Shown here piece after piece: positions 45,401 through 57,054 of a stretch of 64,000 nucleotides of DNA (position 1 is its first letter; each line of letters opens with the position of its first letter). The DNA comes from Marasmius tenuissimus (Eukaryota; Basidiomycota; Agaricomycetes; Agaricales; Marasmiaceae). The stretch is from assembly GCA_029532415.1 (NCBI GenBank), contig JAQOTA010000036.1:186001-250000 (forward strand), read 5' to 3'. Both the position numbers and the translations under genes were made by a program. The notes beneath the pieces were generated by a model that was given only the letters and a program-made list of their open reading frames with translations, was not told the DNA's origin and made no database searches.

Positions 45401-47996
45401 GACCGACTACAGTCAGAGGAGAGACATCCTTCTGAACGACCTGTTCCTGGTTGTTTACAAACGGACATCTCGAGCACTGCTTCATCGTGATAGGGTTATG
45501 CTCGCTGTGCTGCTTGGTCAAGTTAAGCTGCGAGGCGTGGAGGACATAGGGGACGAGCTTGAATTCTTACTGGAAAGTGGCGATGGTGTAGCTGCGACCA
45601 CTACCCCGTCGAGTTCGCATTCTCTTCTCACTCCCGACCAAGCATTGCGACTAGAGAGCTACGCGAAGAACTCTCTCTTCAAACCCGTCGAGACTCACTT
45701 GGTTGAGCATGAGGATGAATGGCGGGCATTCCTGGAATCTAATACCCCCGAACTCAACGTCCCGATGCCTTGGGAGCCTAGTACCCGTACGTTGACCCTT
45801 ATTCACTCGTGTCTAACGCTCAACTGACCTCTGCTCTCCAGCTGCTGTCGAAGCCCTGCGAGCCACATTAGTCATCAAATGTCTCCGCCCTGACCGATTG
45901 CTGGAGGCCGCCGCTCGGTTTGTTCGAATTGTTTTCAACATGGACATGTCCGAACAATCGGTTTATGACTTGGGCTTGATGGTCGCAGACGAAGTTCCTC
46001 CTGTTACGCCTCTGGCCATGGTCTCAGTCACCGGATACGATGCCAGCTACAAGGTGGAGAATCTCATAAAAAATACAGGGACACGATCATCATCCGTAGC
46101 AATGGGCTCCCAGGAAGGTTTCACTCTCGCTGATCAAGCTATTGCTGCTGCAGCAAGACAAGGAACATGGGTTCTCCTCAAGAATGTACACCTTGCCCCA
46201 TCATGGCTCGGGCAACTGGAGAAGAAACTTCAGACCCTGAACCCCCATCGAAACTTCCGCCTGTTCCTTACGATGGAGGCAAATCCATCCATTCCAGTGA
46301 ACATACTTCGCCAATCCCGTCTAGTCATGAACGAGCCTCCTCCCGGTGTCAAAGCCAACCTGCTCGACTCACTCCGTGGTATGTCGGCATCACGCCTTTC
46401 GCAAGGGCCAGCAGAGAAAGTCCGGCTCTACTTTCTCCTTGCATGGTTCCATGCTGTTGTACAGGAACGACTTCGTTACGTGCCTCTTGGTTGGAGCAAA
46501 GTCTATGACTTCAACGATTCCGACTTGAGTTCTGCCACCCAGACAATTGATGTGTGGCTTGGAAGTGTTTCCAAGGGACGGGCTAATATCGACCCCGCCA
46601 GTATTCCGTGGGACGCTCTCCGCACTCTTGTCAAACAGTCCGTGTATGGTGGCCGGGTTGACAGCGACTTTGACCAGCGCATTCTCGATTCATTCGTTGA
46701 CAATCTGTTCTCTCCAAATGCGTACAACGTCGACTTCCATCTGGTACCTAGCATCACAGGAAAGCTGTTGCTTGGCGCCCCCGACGGGACCAAGATGGAC
46801 CAATTTTTGAATTGGGCACAGGAGCTTCCGGATCGCGAGCCACCCTCGTGGCTCAGCCTTCCACCGACCGCTGAGCGAGTCATTGCAATCGCACAAGGTA
46901 AGCTTTTGCTTCTGGGGATGAACATGCTTGACCGCTAATGGTTGGACTTAGGAAACGAACTGCTCGGGAAGCTGCGCAAGATGAGGATGTTGAGCGACGA
47001 TGACGACGAAGTGGCACCAAGCGCATCAAAATCACAGTCCTCGCAACAGCCCGCTTGGATGCGATCGTTGCTAGATCGTTGCAGAGAATGGTTGGCAGCA
47101 CTTCCTGAGGTGAGTTTTCGGGACGTGTCCTTCCTATCGTAGTAGCTGACTTGTCTTGTAAAGAAATTCAACACCCTCGCTCCTCGTCCGAGTGAAAACC
47201 AAGATCCTCTCTATCGTCTCTTCTCTCGCGAGGGTACCATCGGTCGCAAACTTCTGTCCCAAGTCAAGAAGGATTTGGGTGATGTGGTAAAGGTTTGCCT
47301 GGGAGAGCTGAAGCAAACAAATCATCTCCGAACGTTGATGAGTTCCCTCACAAAAGGTTCGGTTTATCATTGTTCCAGGACCGTGTTGTTCTAACCCCAT
47401 TATTCAGGAACGATTCCAGACCATTGGCGACGATACAAGGTGCCAAAAGCCATGGCCGTCAGTGGCTGGGTGTCCAACTTCGCGCGTCGATTGGCCCAAC
47501 TTGATCAGATCGCGGGGCTTGACAACCTGAGTAACGTCGAGGTGTGGCTTGGTGGACTGTTCTTCCCCGAAGCGTATATCACTGCCAGTCGACAAACGGT
47601 TGCACATCGGAAGAAGTGGAGCTTGGAGACCTTGCACATGAGGCTGGATATCGAACGAGTCAACGATCCAAGCGCGTTTGTCATCGACGGTAAGTTTCCA
47701 CCAAATTGCTTCCCTTCATGCTTTTGATTGAATATTTTACGCTAGGTCTGGTCATCGAGGGTGCCGCCTGGTCCACAGACAAGCTCATTCTGAACAATGG
47801 CGAGACTGTCCGGCTCAACCCTTCACAGGTTCGTTGGGTCCAGACGGACGACTCGGATAGGGAGAACTTGGTCAACCTTCCTGTTTACCTGAACGGAGAT
47901 AGAAGCGACGTCCTGTTCACTGTCGACTTACCTTTCGAGAGTAGCGCTGGCGCTCTCGTCTCAATGCGGGCTGTCTGTCTCACTTGCGGAGACTAG
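36462..47996 (+). CDS. Cytoplasmic dynein heavy chain, motor half without tail
   Basis: Many exons encode about 3,450 residues that follow cytoplasmic dynein 1 from just before the linker to the C-terminus. In order: linker ([12 protein letters not shown], then [32 protein letters not shown] region, [20 protein letters not shown]), AAA1 with Walker [16 protein letters not shown] split by an intron at about 39248-39302 and [17 protein letters not shown]2 ([15 protein letters not shown], 40350), AAA3 ([15 protein letters not shown], 41520), AAA4 ([15 protein letters not shown], across an intron at about 42570), antiparallel stalk with microtubule-binding tip (43.4-44.3 kb), AAA5, AAA6 and C-terminal domain ending VCLTCGD. 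The roughly 1,100-residue tail that dimerises and binds intermediate chains is absent. Agaricomycetes are reported to encode the dynein heavy chain in two genes. The frame is broken once, near 41871. Confidence 0.93.
41868..41874 (+). other. One-base frame break in AAA3 of the dynein gene
   Basis: The conserved [11 protein letters not shown] runs in one frame to 41870-41873 and [20 protein letters not shown] continues in the next frame, with no plausible intron between. The text GTCGGGCTTGC lacks one base compared with a frame-preserving GTCGGnGCTTGC. Confidence 0.75.
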
Positions 47997-48186
47997 TCGG
48001 TCTACGGGAGATTCTTTTCATGTTTCTTGGATTCAGTCTACACGATATACCTTTGTAGGATTTGCTCTCGTTCGCTCTTGATACCATGCAATGCCTGTTA
48101 CTCTCTTGACGACCATTTTTACGCTCTAATGAAGATGACGATGTGCAGTACATAATTGGCCTTCATGATTCTAATTCTAGATGATA

Positions 48187-49363
48187 TTACTGCTGCTCAA
48201 CGACTGAACCTCCTACGACTTCGAGAAGTTTCCAGTCCACGTCGATGCCTTTTGTGAGGAAGATCTTACGAGCATCTTCTGCTATGGCCTCAAACCCGTG
48301 CGTGGCGAGTGCCAGTATAGTTGGGCCAGCACCTGATAGGCAGATTCCGAGCAGTCCTGGATGAGTTGAAGGGAGGATTTGAGAGGTGACTTCGGGGAGA
48401 CCGGGGATCTGTCGACAACGTTTAGAAACTCGCTGGACGAGGAAGGGCGTCGGGAGGCTCTTACAAGGGTCTTTCTGTAAGGTTGATGAATGCGATCCTT
48501 CATGGCTTCATAGATCAAGTCTGGATCTGGTGGCGACTGTGCGAGGGCAGTTGTGAGGACCGCTAATCGTTGCAGATTGAACACCTTTGATCAAGTTAGA
48601 GGGAATCTAGTCGTAAATCGAATACCGAAGGACTCACCAAGTCCTTCCTCGAATACTGAGTCGGTAACACATCCCTCGCTTTGGCCGTGCTCAGCTCGAA
48701 TCGAGGAATGATAGCTACCGCTTTGATCGATTCAGACCATCCAAATCGGACATAGTGTCCTATTCCCATTGGAGGTGCCGGTGGATTCAATCCCCAGCCC
48801 TCACCAGCATCGGGTGGGTACTCTGGGAGAACCTCACTCAAGGGTACACTAGCCGCGGCGGTATCCTTCTCATCCAATTCTCGCAAGTACGATCCGACAA
48901 AGCCTCCTACGAGTGCAGCCGTGACATTGTCTGGATGTCTTTCGACCATCAACGCGAAGTCCATCAAACGTTCCGTTGTGAGGTTGAGCTTTCCGAGTTC
49001 ATTCCCAAGTAGGACTCCTGCTATGACTGCTGCACCCGAAGAACCGAGTCCACGACCGAAAGGGATCTCGTTGTGGGCGTGAATTTTGATGTGAGATGGG
49101 AAACATGTAATGTCGCTGCACCGAAGGACGTAAAGGGCTACGCGGGTTGTCAGATTTTTGTAGGGATCGAGGGGGACATCGTCTGCGCCTTCTCCAGAGT
49201 AAGTAATTTCTGGTGCTTTGTATGGCACATCGGCCAGCGAAGAAGATGGAAGGGTGATTGTGAGAGTGAGATAAAGTGATAGGGAAAGCCCTACGACGTC
49301 GAAACCTGGACCGATATTCGCAGAGGTAGCAGGGACCTTGATGGTGAAGCTCATCTTCGCCAT
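48187..49363 (-). CDS. THR1: Homoserine kinase
   Basis: Three exons from MAKMSFTIKVPATSANIGPG (49363) to VVGGSVVEQQ and stop at 48187, with introns after KDLV and after YRKTL. GHMP-kinase motifs are clear: N-terminal PATSANIGPGFDVVGL, the ATP-binding loop EIPFGRGLGSSGAAVIAG, and C-terminal GICLSGAGPTILALA. The enzyme phosphorylates homoserine on the way to threonine. Length (about 355 residues) is normal for fungal Thr1. A long-standing housekeeping gene, here tail-to-head with a secreted-protein gene. Confidence 0.93.
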
Positions 49364-49679
49364 GCGTCGCGTGGCTTGCGACCAAGGTTGGCCTCACTCA
49401 GATTCAATACAATTTTTTTTGGTTGGTATCAAGCTCACTAAGCCATGTTCATTGCCAAAGAAAGTACGAGTAACGACAATACAGCACATCACAGCAAACG
49501 ATCGAAATGCATGGGTAGGTAGGGAGGGAGGGGGTATACAGACTCTAGGAATTAATAACTTAGGCAAGGCGATTCGAGGGGAATGGAATAGCGTCAAGAA
49601 TATCTCGTGCCCAAACATCCAGCATCTGGCCCGAGACAAAGGCGCAGTCTATTCCAGTGTCTGGCGTCGTGCGTGGTCA

Positions 49680-51252
49680 TTAGAGGAAGAAAGCTCTTCG
49701 GCCACGACCTCCTCGTCCACCGAATCTGCCACCGAATCCGCCACCCTGGCCCTGACCTTGTTGTCCTTGCTGACCGTTCTGGCCCTGTTGTCCTTGCTGA
49801 CCATTCTGGCCTTGTTGACCATTCTGACCATCCTGACCTTGTTGACCATTCTGGCCCTGTTGACCCTGCTGACCATTCTGACCTTGTTGACCGTTCTGGC
49901 CTTGTTGACCGTTCTGGCCTTGCTGTCCATTCTGGCCTTGTTGTCCGTTCTGACCCTGCTGTCCATTCTGACCTTGCTGACCATTGTTCTGGCCTTGTTG
50001 GCCATTGTTCTGGCCATTGTTTCCAGCATTACCACCAGCACCACCGACGGTGAACTGAGAAAGCAGTCAATAAGAGAGATGATTCGCAGAAAAAGCACAG
50101 CAGACTCACGTAGGAGCAGTCATCGAGACTACCGTGTTGAGCGACAGGGACGATAACAGGTTGGTGGTTGGCGGCGGCGTTGATGGAGCACATGCGGTAG
50201 GCACCCGCAGGCAGGCCGTCCGTCACGTCAGCGGTAACGATACCACCTTGAGCGGCGCCGTTGATCCCCTAACGTCGTGAAGAGTCAGTCAAAAATTTCG
50301 GCCAAAGGAGTATATAAACATTACCTTGAAGAAGGCGAACTTCTTCGGGTCAAGAGGGTCGGTCTGGCCAATGCCACCGGGGAGCTCCTCGATAACAGCG
50401 TGGGTGTGCCCAACGATCTGGCCGTTTTGCAGCTGTTGAGGGGCGGCGAAGTAGTTCTCTTGGGCGTTCGTGAAGGATCCGGTGACGATGTTCTTGATCG
50501 CCATCTGGATGGTGAAAGGGGTGTTCGCAGCAATGTCGTCGTTATTCTTGGGGCTGACAAACTTGGACGACGGCATGTTGTCGATGCTGGGAATGAGTCC
50601 AATAGGAGCCGGGTTACAGGAGCCGGTCTGAATCTGTTTGCCATCTAGAGAATCAAAATGAGGAGGTACTTGGAAAAAGAATTGATGAACTGGTTCGTAC
50701 CAGTGATGGGAAGGTCGGGACGTGTCAAACAGAAGTTGATGAAGTTGTTGGTGGACGTGAGTGATGCGACTTGGCCTGGATAGACATCAAATATCAGGAA
50801 TGGCTGGAATGATGTGGACTATCAAAGATATTGACCTTCGGTGGGTTGCGCTGATAAGTTTGAACAAATGAGTCAAAAATGTAACAAATGAGCGGCAAAT
50901 TAGATCAACATACCTTGACCGTCTTGGGCGAATCCCTGAGCGATGACCTTGGGATCCAGGGCTGATGGAACGTGCGTCAGCAGAGCGACAGGCTGTATGA
51001 CAGCAAGTCTAACTCACTAAGGGCGGTCTGAGGGTCTCCGTTGTTTCCCCCACCATTGTTCTGACCGTTGTTGCCCTGGCCGTTGTTGTTTCCTTGGCCG
51101 TTGTTACCGTTGTTCCCCTGGCCGTTGTTGTTACCGTTATTTCCCTGTCCGTTGTTGTTGCCACCACCCTGACGGTTCTGGCCGCGAAATTGAGGAGCAG
51201 CAGAAGCAGACAAAGCAAGGACCAATGAGGCGAAAAGGACGGAAGTCTTCAT
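49680..51252 (-). CDS. Secreted protein of the 'ribosomal protein s17'-labelled family, member 2
   Basis: Start at 51252: MKTSVLFASLVLALSASAAP is a signal peptide. A Gly/Asn/Gln-rich stretch (QGNNGNN units) follows, then DPQTALS and LDPKVIAQGF in the next exon. Core segments match member 1: CNPAPIGLIPSIDNMPSSKF, FTIQMAIKNIVTGSFTNAQE, NYFAAPQQLQNGQIVGHTHA, LPAGAYRMCSINAAANHQPV, VPVAQHGSLDD. The last exon has a long QNGQQGQ repeat and ends GGRFGGRGGRGRRAFFL at 49680. An ATG at 51267 would add MHRRA but weakens the signal peptide. Function unknown; extracellular location is predicted. Confidence 0.87.
49745..50040 (-). repeat. Coding minisatellite, Gln-Gly-Gln-Asn-Gly-Gln repeats
   Basis: About 290 bp of imperfect 9/18 bp units encode QNGQQGQ repeats at the C-terminus of the secreted protein; the plus-strand text shows recurring ccttgttgaccattctgg units. 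Confidence 0.85.
51040..51200 (-). repeat. N-terminal Asn/Gly/Gln repeat of the secreted protein
   Basis: In-frame GNNNGQ / GNNGQ units just after the signal peptide; this is a second, separate low-complexity tract in the same gene. Confidence 0.7.
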
Positions 51253-52466
51253 GGCTCTCCGATGCAAAAAGAAGGTTTGTGAAGGATTAAAGAGTGCAAA
51301 GAGACGTTGGAATGTTGTACGTCCGGTCTAGCCGTAGAGAAAGAAAGACAAACGATCACGGATCGGAAAAAGTGAGCCTGACCCAAGTGAGAGAATTAAA
51401 GAAAGAGAGATGAGGGGAACGAAGGAGATAAAAAGGGGAGGGGAACAAAAGGCTTGGGAATTTATAAGGTGGCGGCACGTACCCCCGTTGCGTTGCCTTT
51501 ATTTGTCTCACACGCTGAACTTCCAATTGAGTCCGTTACCGAGCGTCACCAGAAATGAACCAAGAATAGAAAACTGGAGACCATTGTTCCACTTGCAAGG
51601 CCCCTTTCTGACTGGTTTCTTGCGTTCGAATTGTGTAAAGACCGTGTCACAACCCACCAGATGAGTATTCATGAAGAGTTGGACAGCGCAAGAGCGCGAT
51701 TCCAGGGTATGGCGGGGTCGCCTGTATTGTGGGAAGCAATGGAGCTGTAAAATTTACATCAAGTCTGCCAGTTGGGAAGGAAACGATCCAGTGCCTTGGT
51801 CCCGGAATGACCATCGAGGTTTCTTACTTGTTGATCAAATGTGATGGAGTTTGATATCGACTCTAGACTCTAATGAATTCTCAACCCGTCACCCGCACGA
51901 CCTTGGACGACGAGCAAACCCTGTTCCACGGTATGAGGGCACTGAATGCACCAAGCACGATCGTTCCCAGTTTTCTGGTCCATCGATATTCAGGTGAGGG
52001 CCAGCCCTGTAACGTGTTGAACCTGGAGAGAAGGGAGGCCGTCTATGGTGGTGTCAGACCTCCTGCCTGGCTGCATGTCAACGTGCGGGAGATGGGGGTG
52101 TGGCTTGATATAATAATAAACGGGTCTGCTAAATTTGCCATAAACTGTCGATCCTTCCTCGTGCACTGGGGGAGATGAGCTGAGACGGGTCCAATTGCGG
52201 GGGAAGGGGGGAGAAAGACACGATAAACATTTGCGCAGCACAGGACACACAGTTTATATGCCTTCCAGCGAGAATCTGGAATAATCCTTTGCCCAAGTGC
52301 CAGCCATCTCGACGAGGCTGGGCAGCTGGGCCCGGCAAGAGGCACGGGGGACGACATGCTGCCTTTTAATCAGCCACCCGGCAGTTGTGTCCGGCAATTG
52401 TTAGGCGCTCAATCTCTCACCACCACCATCGCAACTTGTACAGCAATCCAGTTGAATCCACGATAG
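51253..52466. other. gene-free stretch with divergent promoters
   Basis: No supported gene. The left side should hold the promoter of the secreted protein and the right side that of the HAD phosphatase. Confidence 0.4.
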
Positions 52467-53647
52467 ATGGCACCTCAAACTATTGTTGTAGATGCAGTGA
52501 GTCCTGTCAACTATCCAATTCCGATATGATCATGAGCTTCCATGGGGCAGATTCTCTTCGATATGGACGGGTGAGCACAACTTTGATAGTTTCCTGACTA
52601 TGTGCTTCCCTGCGTCTAGCACGCTCATAGACTCTACGCCGGGCTTGATAAAGGCATGGGAACAGTTTTCTGAGGACTACAACTTAGGTGATCCGGCCAA
52701 GATCATACACGACACCCACGGTAGGAGATTGTCCGATACGTTGAAGGACATCTGCAACATACAAGATGAGAAAACGTTACTGGTAAATCTTATTCGGGCG
52801 GTCCGCGCCTGAACGTTCAACGCTCAGCGCTGAGTGTTCCCACTCCGCAGGCCGAAATTGATCGCTTTGAAGAGCTCGTAATCCTGGGCGGCCCTATCGC
52901 GCTCCCGGGTTCACTTGACCTCCTCCAAGCTGTAAGTCCGCTCTCGAGTCCTATATCTCCCCGTTGACAGATGATTGACACGACCGTATCCTCTGTGCTA
53001 TTCTTGTCTCTAGCTCTCTTCGGAACATCCGTCCAGCTGGACGATTGTCACTTCCGGTGGGTTTCACTAGCGCGGTCGACACGGTGATGACGGTGGCTCA
53101 TTCAGATGAAACAACCTCCGAACCTATACACCTAGCTACCGCATACTACGCCCCTCGTGCTTTGGAAAGATGCGGAATTCCCCTCCCCAAAGTAGGAATC
53201 GTGACTTCGAACGACGTTGAGAACGGCAAACCTCACCCAGACCCATACCTGGCTGGTGCGAGCAAGTGCGGCGTCGACGCAAGTCGGTGTGAGTGAGATC
53301 TCTTCATCAGGGATACTGCTGGCGGTGGCGGTTACTTACATACTAATCACCATCATTTTTGACTATAGGCCTTGTGGTTGAGGATGCTATCGCTGGGATG
53401 AAGTCAGGCCGAAATGCCGGTTCGACGACGGTCGCCGTCTGTACCTCCACCTCAAGGGTCGTAATAGAGAGTTCGGACGCCAGCCCCGACTTCATTATCG
53501 AGGACCTGACGAGGTGCGTCGCCACGTCTCTACTATGCATGAGGTAGTTCAATCGTCAGTCGTTTCTTTCTTCCTTTTAGAATGAGTATACGGCCAGTCG
53601 AAGGTTCTAGAGCCATTGAAGTTACTATTGATGTGCGCGCTGGATGA
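52467..53647 (+). CDS. HAD-superfamily phosphatase (glycerol-3-phosphatase / sugar phosphatase type)
   Basis: Starts MAPQTIVVDA and is cut by at least six introns. Motif I reads FDMDGTLIDSTPG, with the two catalytic Asp residues, across an intron. Motif II is TIVTSAT, motif III is the Lys in ENGKPHPDPYLAGA, and motif IV is CLVVEDAIAGMKSG. The order and cap position after motif I are those of the DOG/GPP subfamily (2-deoxyglucose-6-phosphatase, glycerol-3-phosphatase). The last exon ends EGSRAIEVTIDVRAG and stop. A cytosolic sugar- or polyol-phosphatase is likely; substrate is not readable from the sequence. Confidence 0.87.
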
Positions 53648-54385
53648 GCTCAATTCGAACAGCATGCACTTCTGGCTGTGTTGGGATAAATTTGCTGATG
53701 ACATCTGAATTGGTGCTGGAGCCGCTGAAACAGTTAAGGCCGGGGATACCCGTGCAAAAGGTCATTTCGGACTAGACTATAGCAGCCATAGAACTACAGG
53801 CGATCAGGCGCGCCCCGAGTACGTCCCAGTACAGAGCAACCTTCTTCTCTGGAACGTCTACGCTTCAACGACGCTCCTGGACGAATGGATGAATCTGCTG
53901 GGCCTGAGGGCGGCCAACGAGCGATCCGTGCAAGTGGATATGTCCATGCGGGAGATTTGATCGTGTCATTTTTCTATTGGATATGGTAGGGATGTGTTTG
54001 ATGTGTCTATTGATGCGATGGATCATGCCAACAAGGCATTTCGGCAGACGCCTTCGCAAGGGCGCAAGTGGCGGGGCCAGGGACGCATTGTTATGTTGTA
54101 TAGCCTTGATCACCGGTAGGCAAACAAATTGCTGGCCAAGATATTTAAAAGGCAGGCCCATTGTTCCACTTTCTCCACCTCGGTCACCTTTTTACCCCTA
54201 GGGCCGCCCTTTCTTTCACTTACTTTCATTTCTTCATCCATTTCGCTCGATCCGAGATCGTAGCAGACTTGCTCCTGTCCTTTTCCCCGACAATCTAAAC
54301 GACTTGACCTGGTGTCCTTTCCTTGACTTACTAGTCCATCACACTCATTGCAAAAAAACTCACAACCACACGAATAACTTCCACG
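53648..54385. promoter_or_regulatory. Upstream region of secreted protein member 3
   Basis: No gene seen. The last 200 bp before the ATG are pyrimidine-rich with ctttctttcac and tttcatttcttc runs, typical of strongly expressed fungal genes. Confidence 0.4.
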
Positions 54386-56140
54386 ATGCACGTCGCTTTT
54401 GTAACTCTTGCTCTTGTTTTGTCTGCTGCTGCAGCTCCTCGTCCCGTGAGGTTCGGAAGGCGACAGGATTTCGCTCTCAAGAACGGCCAAGATGCCATTG
54501 CATTGAAGTACGTGCCGCTTTGACTATCCTCCTACGCTGACGTTGACCCGGTGCTACTCTTTTCAGTGAGAAATTCAAGGGTCTTAACGAGGGCTCCGCG
54601 TGTACCGCACCAGAGGACGCCTGTGTTAACAATGGATTCGCGCAATGTGTTAACGGCAAATTTGTTGTCACGCCTTGCGCTGGTGGCACAGTGTGAGTCC
54701 CAAAATTCTCAGCTTCGCCACCCCTCTCAGACGATTTGTTTCTTTACCCAGCTGTGCCGCTTTGCCTTTAGTCAACAGTGCTGGAACTAGCATTGCCTGC
54801 ACGACAGAGGCGGACCGTGATGCTCGAATTGCTGCCACTGGCGCGACCGGTGCTGGCGGAGGCGCTGCCCCGCCCCCTCCTCCCGCTAACGGTGGAGACC
54901 AGGGCAATGCTGGACAGAACAACGCCGGCAACGGTGGTGCCGCTGGTAATGGACAGAACAATGCTGGCAACAACGGTGGTGCTGCGGGTGGTGCTGCAGG
55001 TGGTGCTGCAGGTGGTGGAGATCCCCAGACCTCGCTCAGTAAGTTTAAACGTGTTATTGAGGTGTGGATCGCCTTTACTGACATTGGATCCCCTTAGCTC
55101 TCGACCCCGCCGTCATCGCCAAGGGCTTCGCCGCCAATGGCGCCGATGATTCCGAAGCTGGTACGTATGCGCGCATGTACTTCTTTGTCGCTCTTTGCTC
55201 AAGTCGTTCGCCTTATAGGTGCTGGTGTCGTCCCCTCCATCACCTCGACCAACAACTTCATCAACTTCTGCAAGAACTTCCTCCCTAACACCCCGATTAC
55301 CGGTACGTATATTGAACATCAAACATAGTCCCTGAACTCACGTCGTGATTCGCGTAGACGGCAAACAAGTCGAGAGCGGCTCTTGCAACCCGACACCTAT
55401 GGGTCAGATCCCGGCCAAAGCGAATATGCCCTCATCCAAGTTCCAATTCCCAGTCAACTTCCAGAAGGTCAACCCGAACGAGCAGTTCACGATCAAAATG
55501 GCTGTTAAGAACTTGGAAACTGGTTTCTTCACCAACGCAAAGGCAAACTACTACTCCGGACCTCAGCAGTTGAACGACCAAGGTATCATCAAGGGACACT
55601 CTCACGTCGTCATCGAGAAGATCGAGAGCTTCACCGCAACTGAGCCTCTCAACCCTGGTACCTTTGAGTTCTTCCTCGTGAGTCTTCTCTTACCTCGAGT
55701 GATTGCATAGAGCGGAGGACTGACAGCTTTGTTTAGGGTTTGAACGGCAAGGCACAGGGTGGTGTCCTCACTGCTGATGTTACCAAGGGGCTCCCCGCTG
55801 GGTTCTACAAGCTCTCGTCCATCAACGCTGCTGCCAACCATCAACCCGTCCTTGCCCCCGTCGCCCAACACGGATCTTTGGACGATACTGTCTACGTGAG
55901 TATTGCATACCTATCGTCCATCATTTCGCCCCGATACTGATGACCCGTCCCCTCTAGTTCGAAGTCGCTGCTGGTGGTGCTGATGCTGGTGGCGCCAACA
56001 ACGGTGCCGCTGGTGGTGCTGCAGGTGGTGCTGCTGGAGGCGCTGCAGGAGGTGCTGCAGCTCCCGCTGCTCCTGCCGCCCCTGCCAACCTCCAGAAGGA
56101 CAACAAGAAGGGAGTCAAGAAGGCTGCTAAGAAGGAGTAA
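54386..56140 (+). CDS. Secreted protein of the same family, member 3, with extra Cys-rich N-terminal domain
   Basis: Signal peptide MHVAFVTLALVLSAAAAPRP, then a Cys-rich module (GSACTAPEDACVNNGFAQCV, then CAGGTVCAALPLVNSAGTSI) absent from members 1 and 2. This module resembles the Cys-rich repeat of basidiomycete 'macrofage activating glycoprotein' annotations and small carbohydrate-binding modules. A Gly/Ala/Asn-rich linker and DPQTSL lead to the shared core (ITSTNNFINFC, CNPTPMGQIPAKANMPSSKF, QFTIKMAVKNLETGFFTNAK, LPAGFYKLSSINAAANHQPV, APVAQHGSLDD). The tail is Ala/Gly-rich and ends in a Lys-rich NKKGVKKAAKKE. The core is intact. The role is unknown; cell-surface or matrix is plausible. Confidence 0.87.
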
Positions 56141-57054
56141 ATTCCTCTAGTAGTCCACTGGGCCTTCGCAGACGACGAGAAGGTGATAGGCGGTTAACTT
56201 ATTCCTGAGAAGTTTCCCCTTGCACGGAAAGTTATTCAAGTTCATCTTTTTTACCCTCACGCTTTGATATACCACGCTCCCTATCTTACTCGATATCAGC
56301 GTCCGTTGTGAGTTTTTTTTACTGTCGCATATGTACTAGTAGTCATGGAACACAATGGATGAATTAATGATTTGATTGGGCTAAAACAACTCGCGCGACG
56401 TGTGGGCTCGAGGGAGCTGTGTATCAGTTATGTGGCTTGGCTGATTTATGCTACACATGGTTCTAACGGGTTCAGGTGGAATGCGGGTGACCAGGCACGC
56501 CACAGGGAAGAGATGCAAGTACATTCCGTTTAATGCCGGTGTCAAGGAGAATGTAGCACGTAGCGTAAGAAGTAGTATCCAATGAGAATGTGTTCAAACG
56601 AGTGGAGGGTTCCGTACAAGGGAGCCGATAGTGAATTAAATTTTGTATTGTAAGTAGGATGTAGGCGCGAATGGTCCGTGCAAGAGGGATAAATGATAGT
56701 GAAGGGGGGAGAGACCAGATGTTCCAAGATTCCAGCTGAAAGGAATGAAAGCGAGACGAATGAGAGATAGGATGAAAGATGGTAGACTACCCAAGACCCC
56801 ATGCGACGGTTCTGTTCGCCATGTACATGCCATAAAAAGTGATAAATACCAGAGAATGAACATTGAACGTGAAGTGCAATATCAGGTACAATGATATAAT
56901 ACAACGGATGCGCATGATCGTGAAGAGAATGAAGGCCGACGTAAAAGCGAGAACGTTGATGGTACGATAGAGCCTATTTGCGATAGACATAATCCATCCA
57001 TCAGTTGCCTGTGTGACGAGAATAAAAAATGAGAACGTACGGAGACGCGATGCT
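56141..57054. other. gene-free stretch (convergent 3' ends)
   Basis: Between two convergent genes. I looked here in particular for a GH16 catalytic domain for the next gene and saw none; only short frames rich in hydrophobic residues. Confidence 0.5.

Noticed and set aside
36462..47996. Same split as the Ustilago Dyn1/Dyn2 heavy chain
   Set aside because: In Ustilago the break separates the ATPase region from the microtubule-binding part. Here AAA1 to the C-terminus including the stalk is in one gene, so the break is at the tail/linker side.
49745..50040. Regular short repeats resembling a CRISPR-like or satellite array
   Set aside because: The units are in frame within an exon, encode QNGQQGQ and follow the conserved core of the secreted protein; CRISPR arrays are not expected in a fungal nuclear genome.
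56542..57054. Missing GH16 exons of the Kre6-like gene on the minus strand
   Set aside because: The frames here are hydrophobic and lack any GH16 motif such as the ExDxxE active site.
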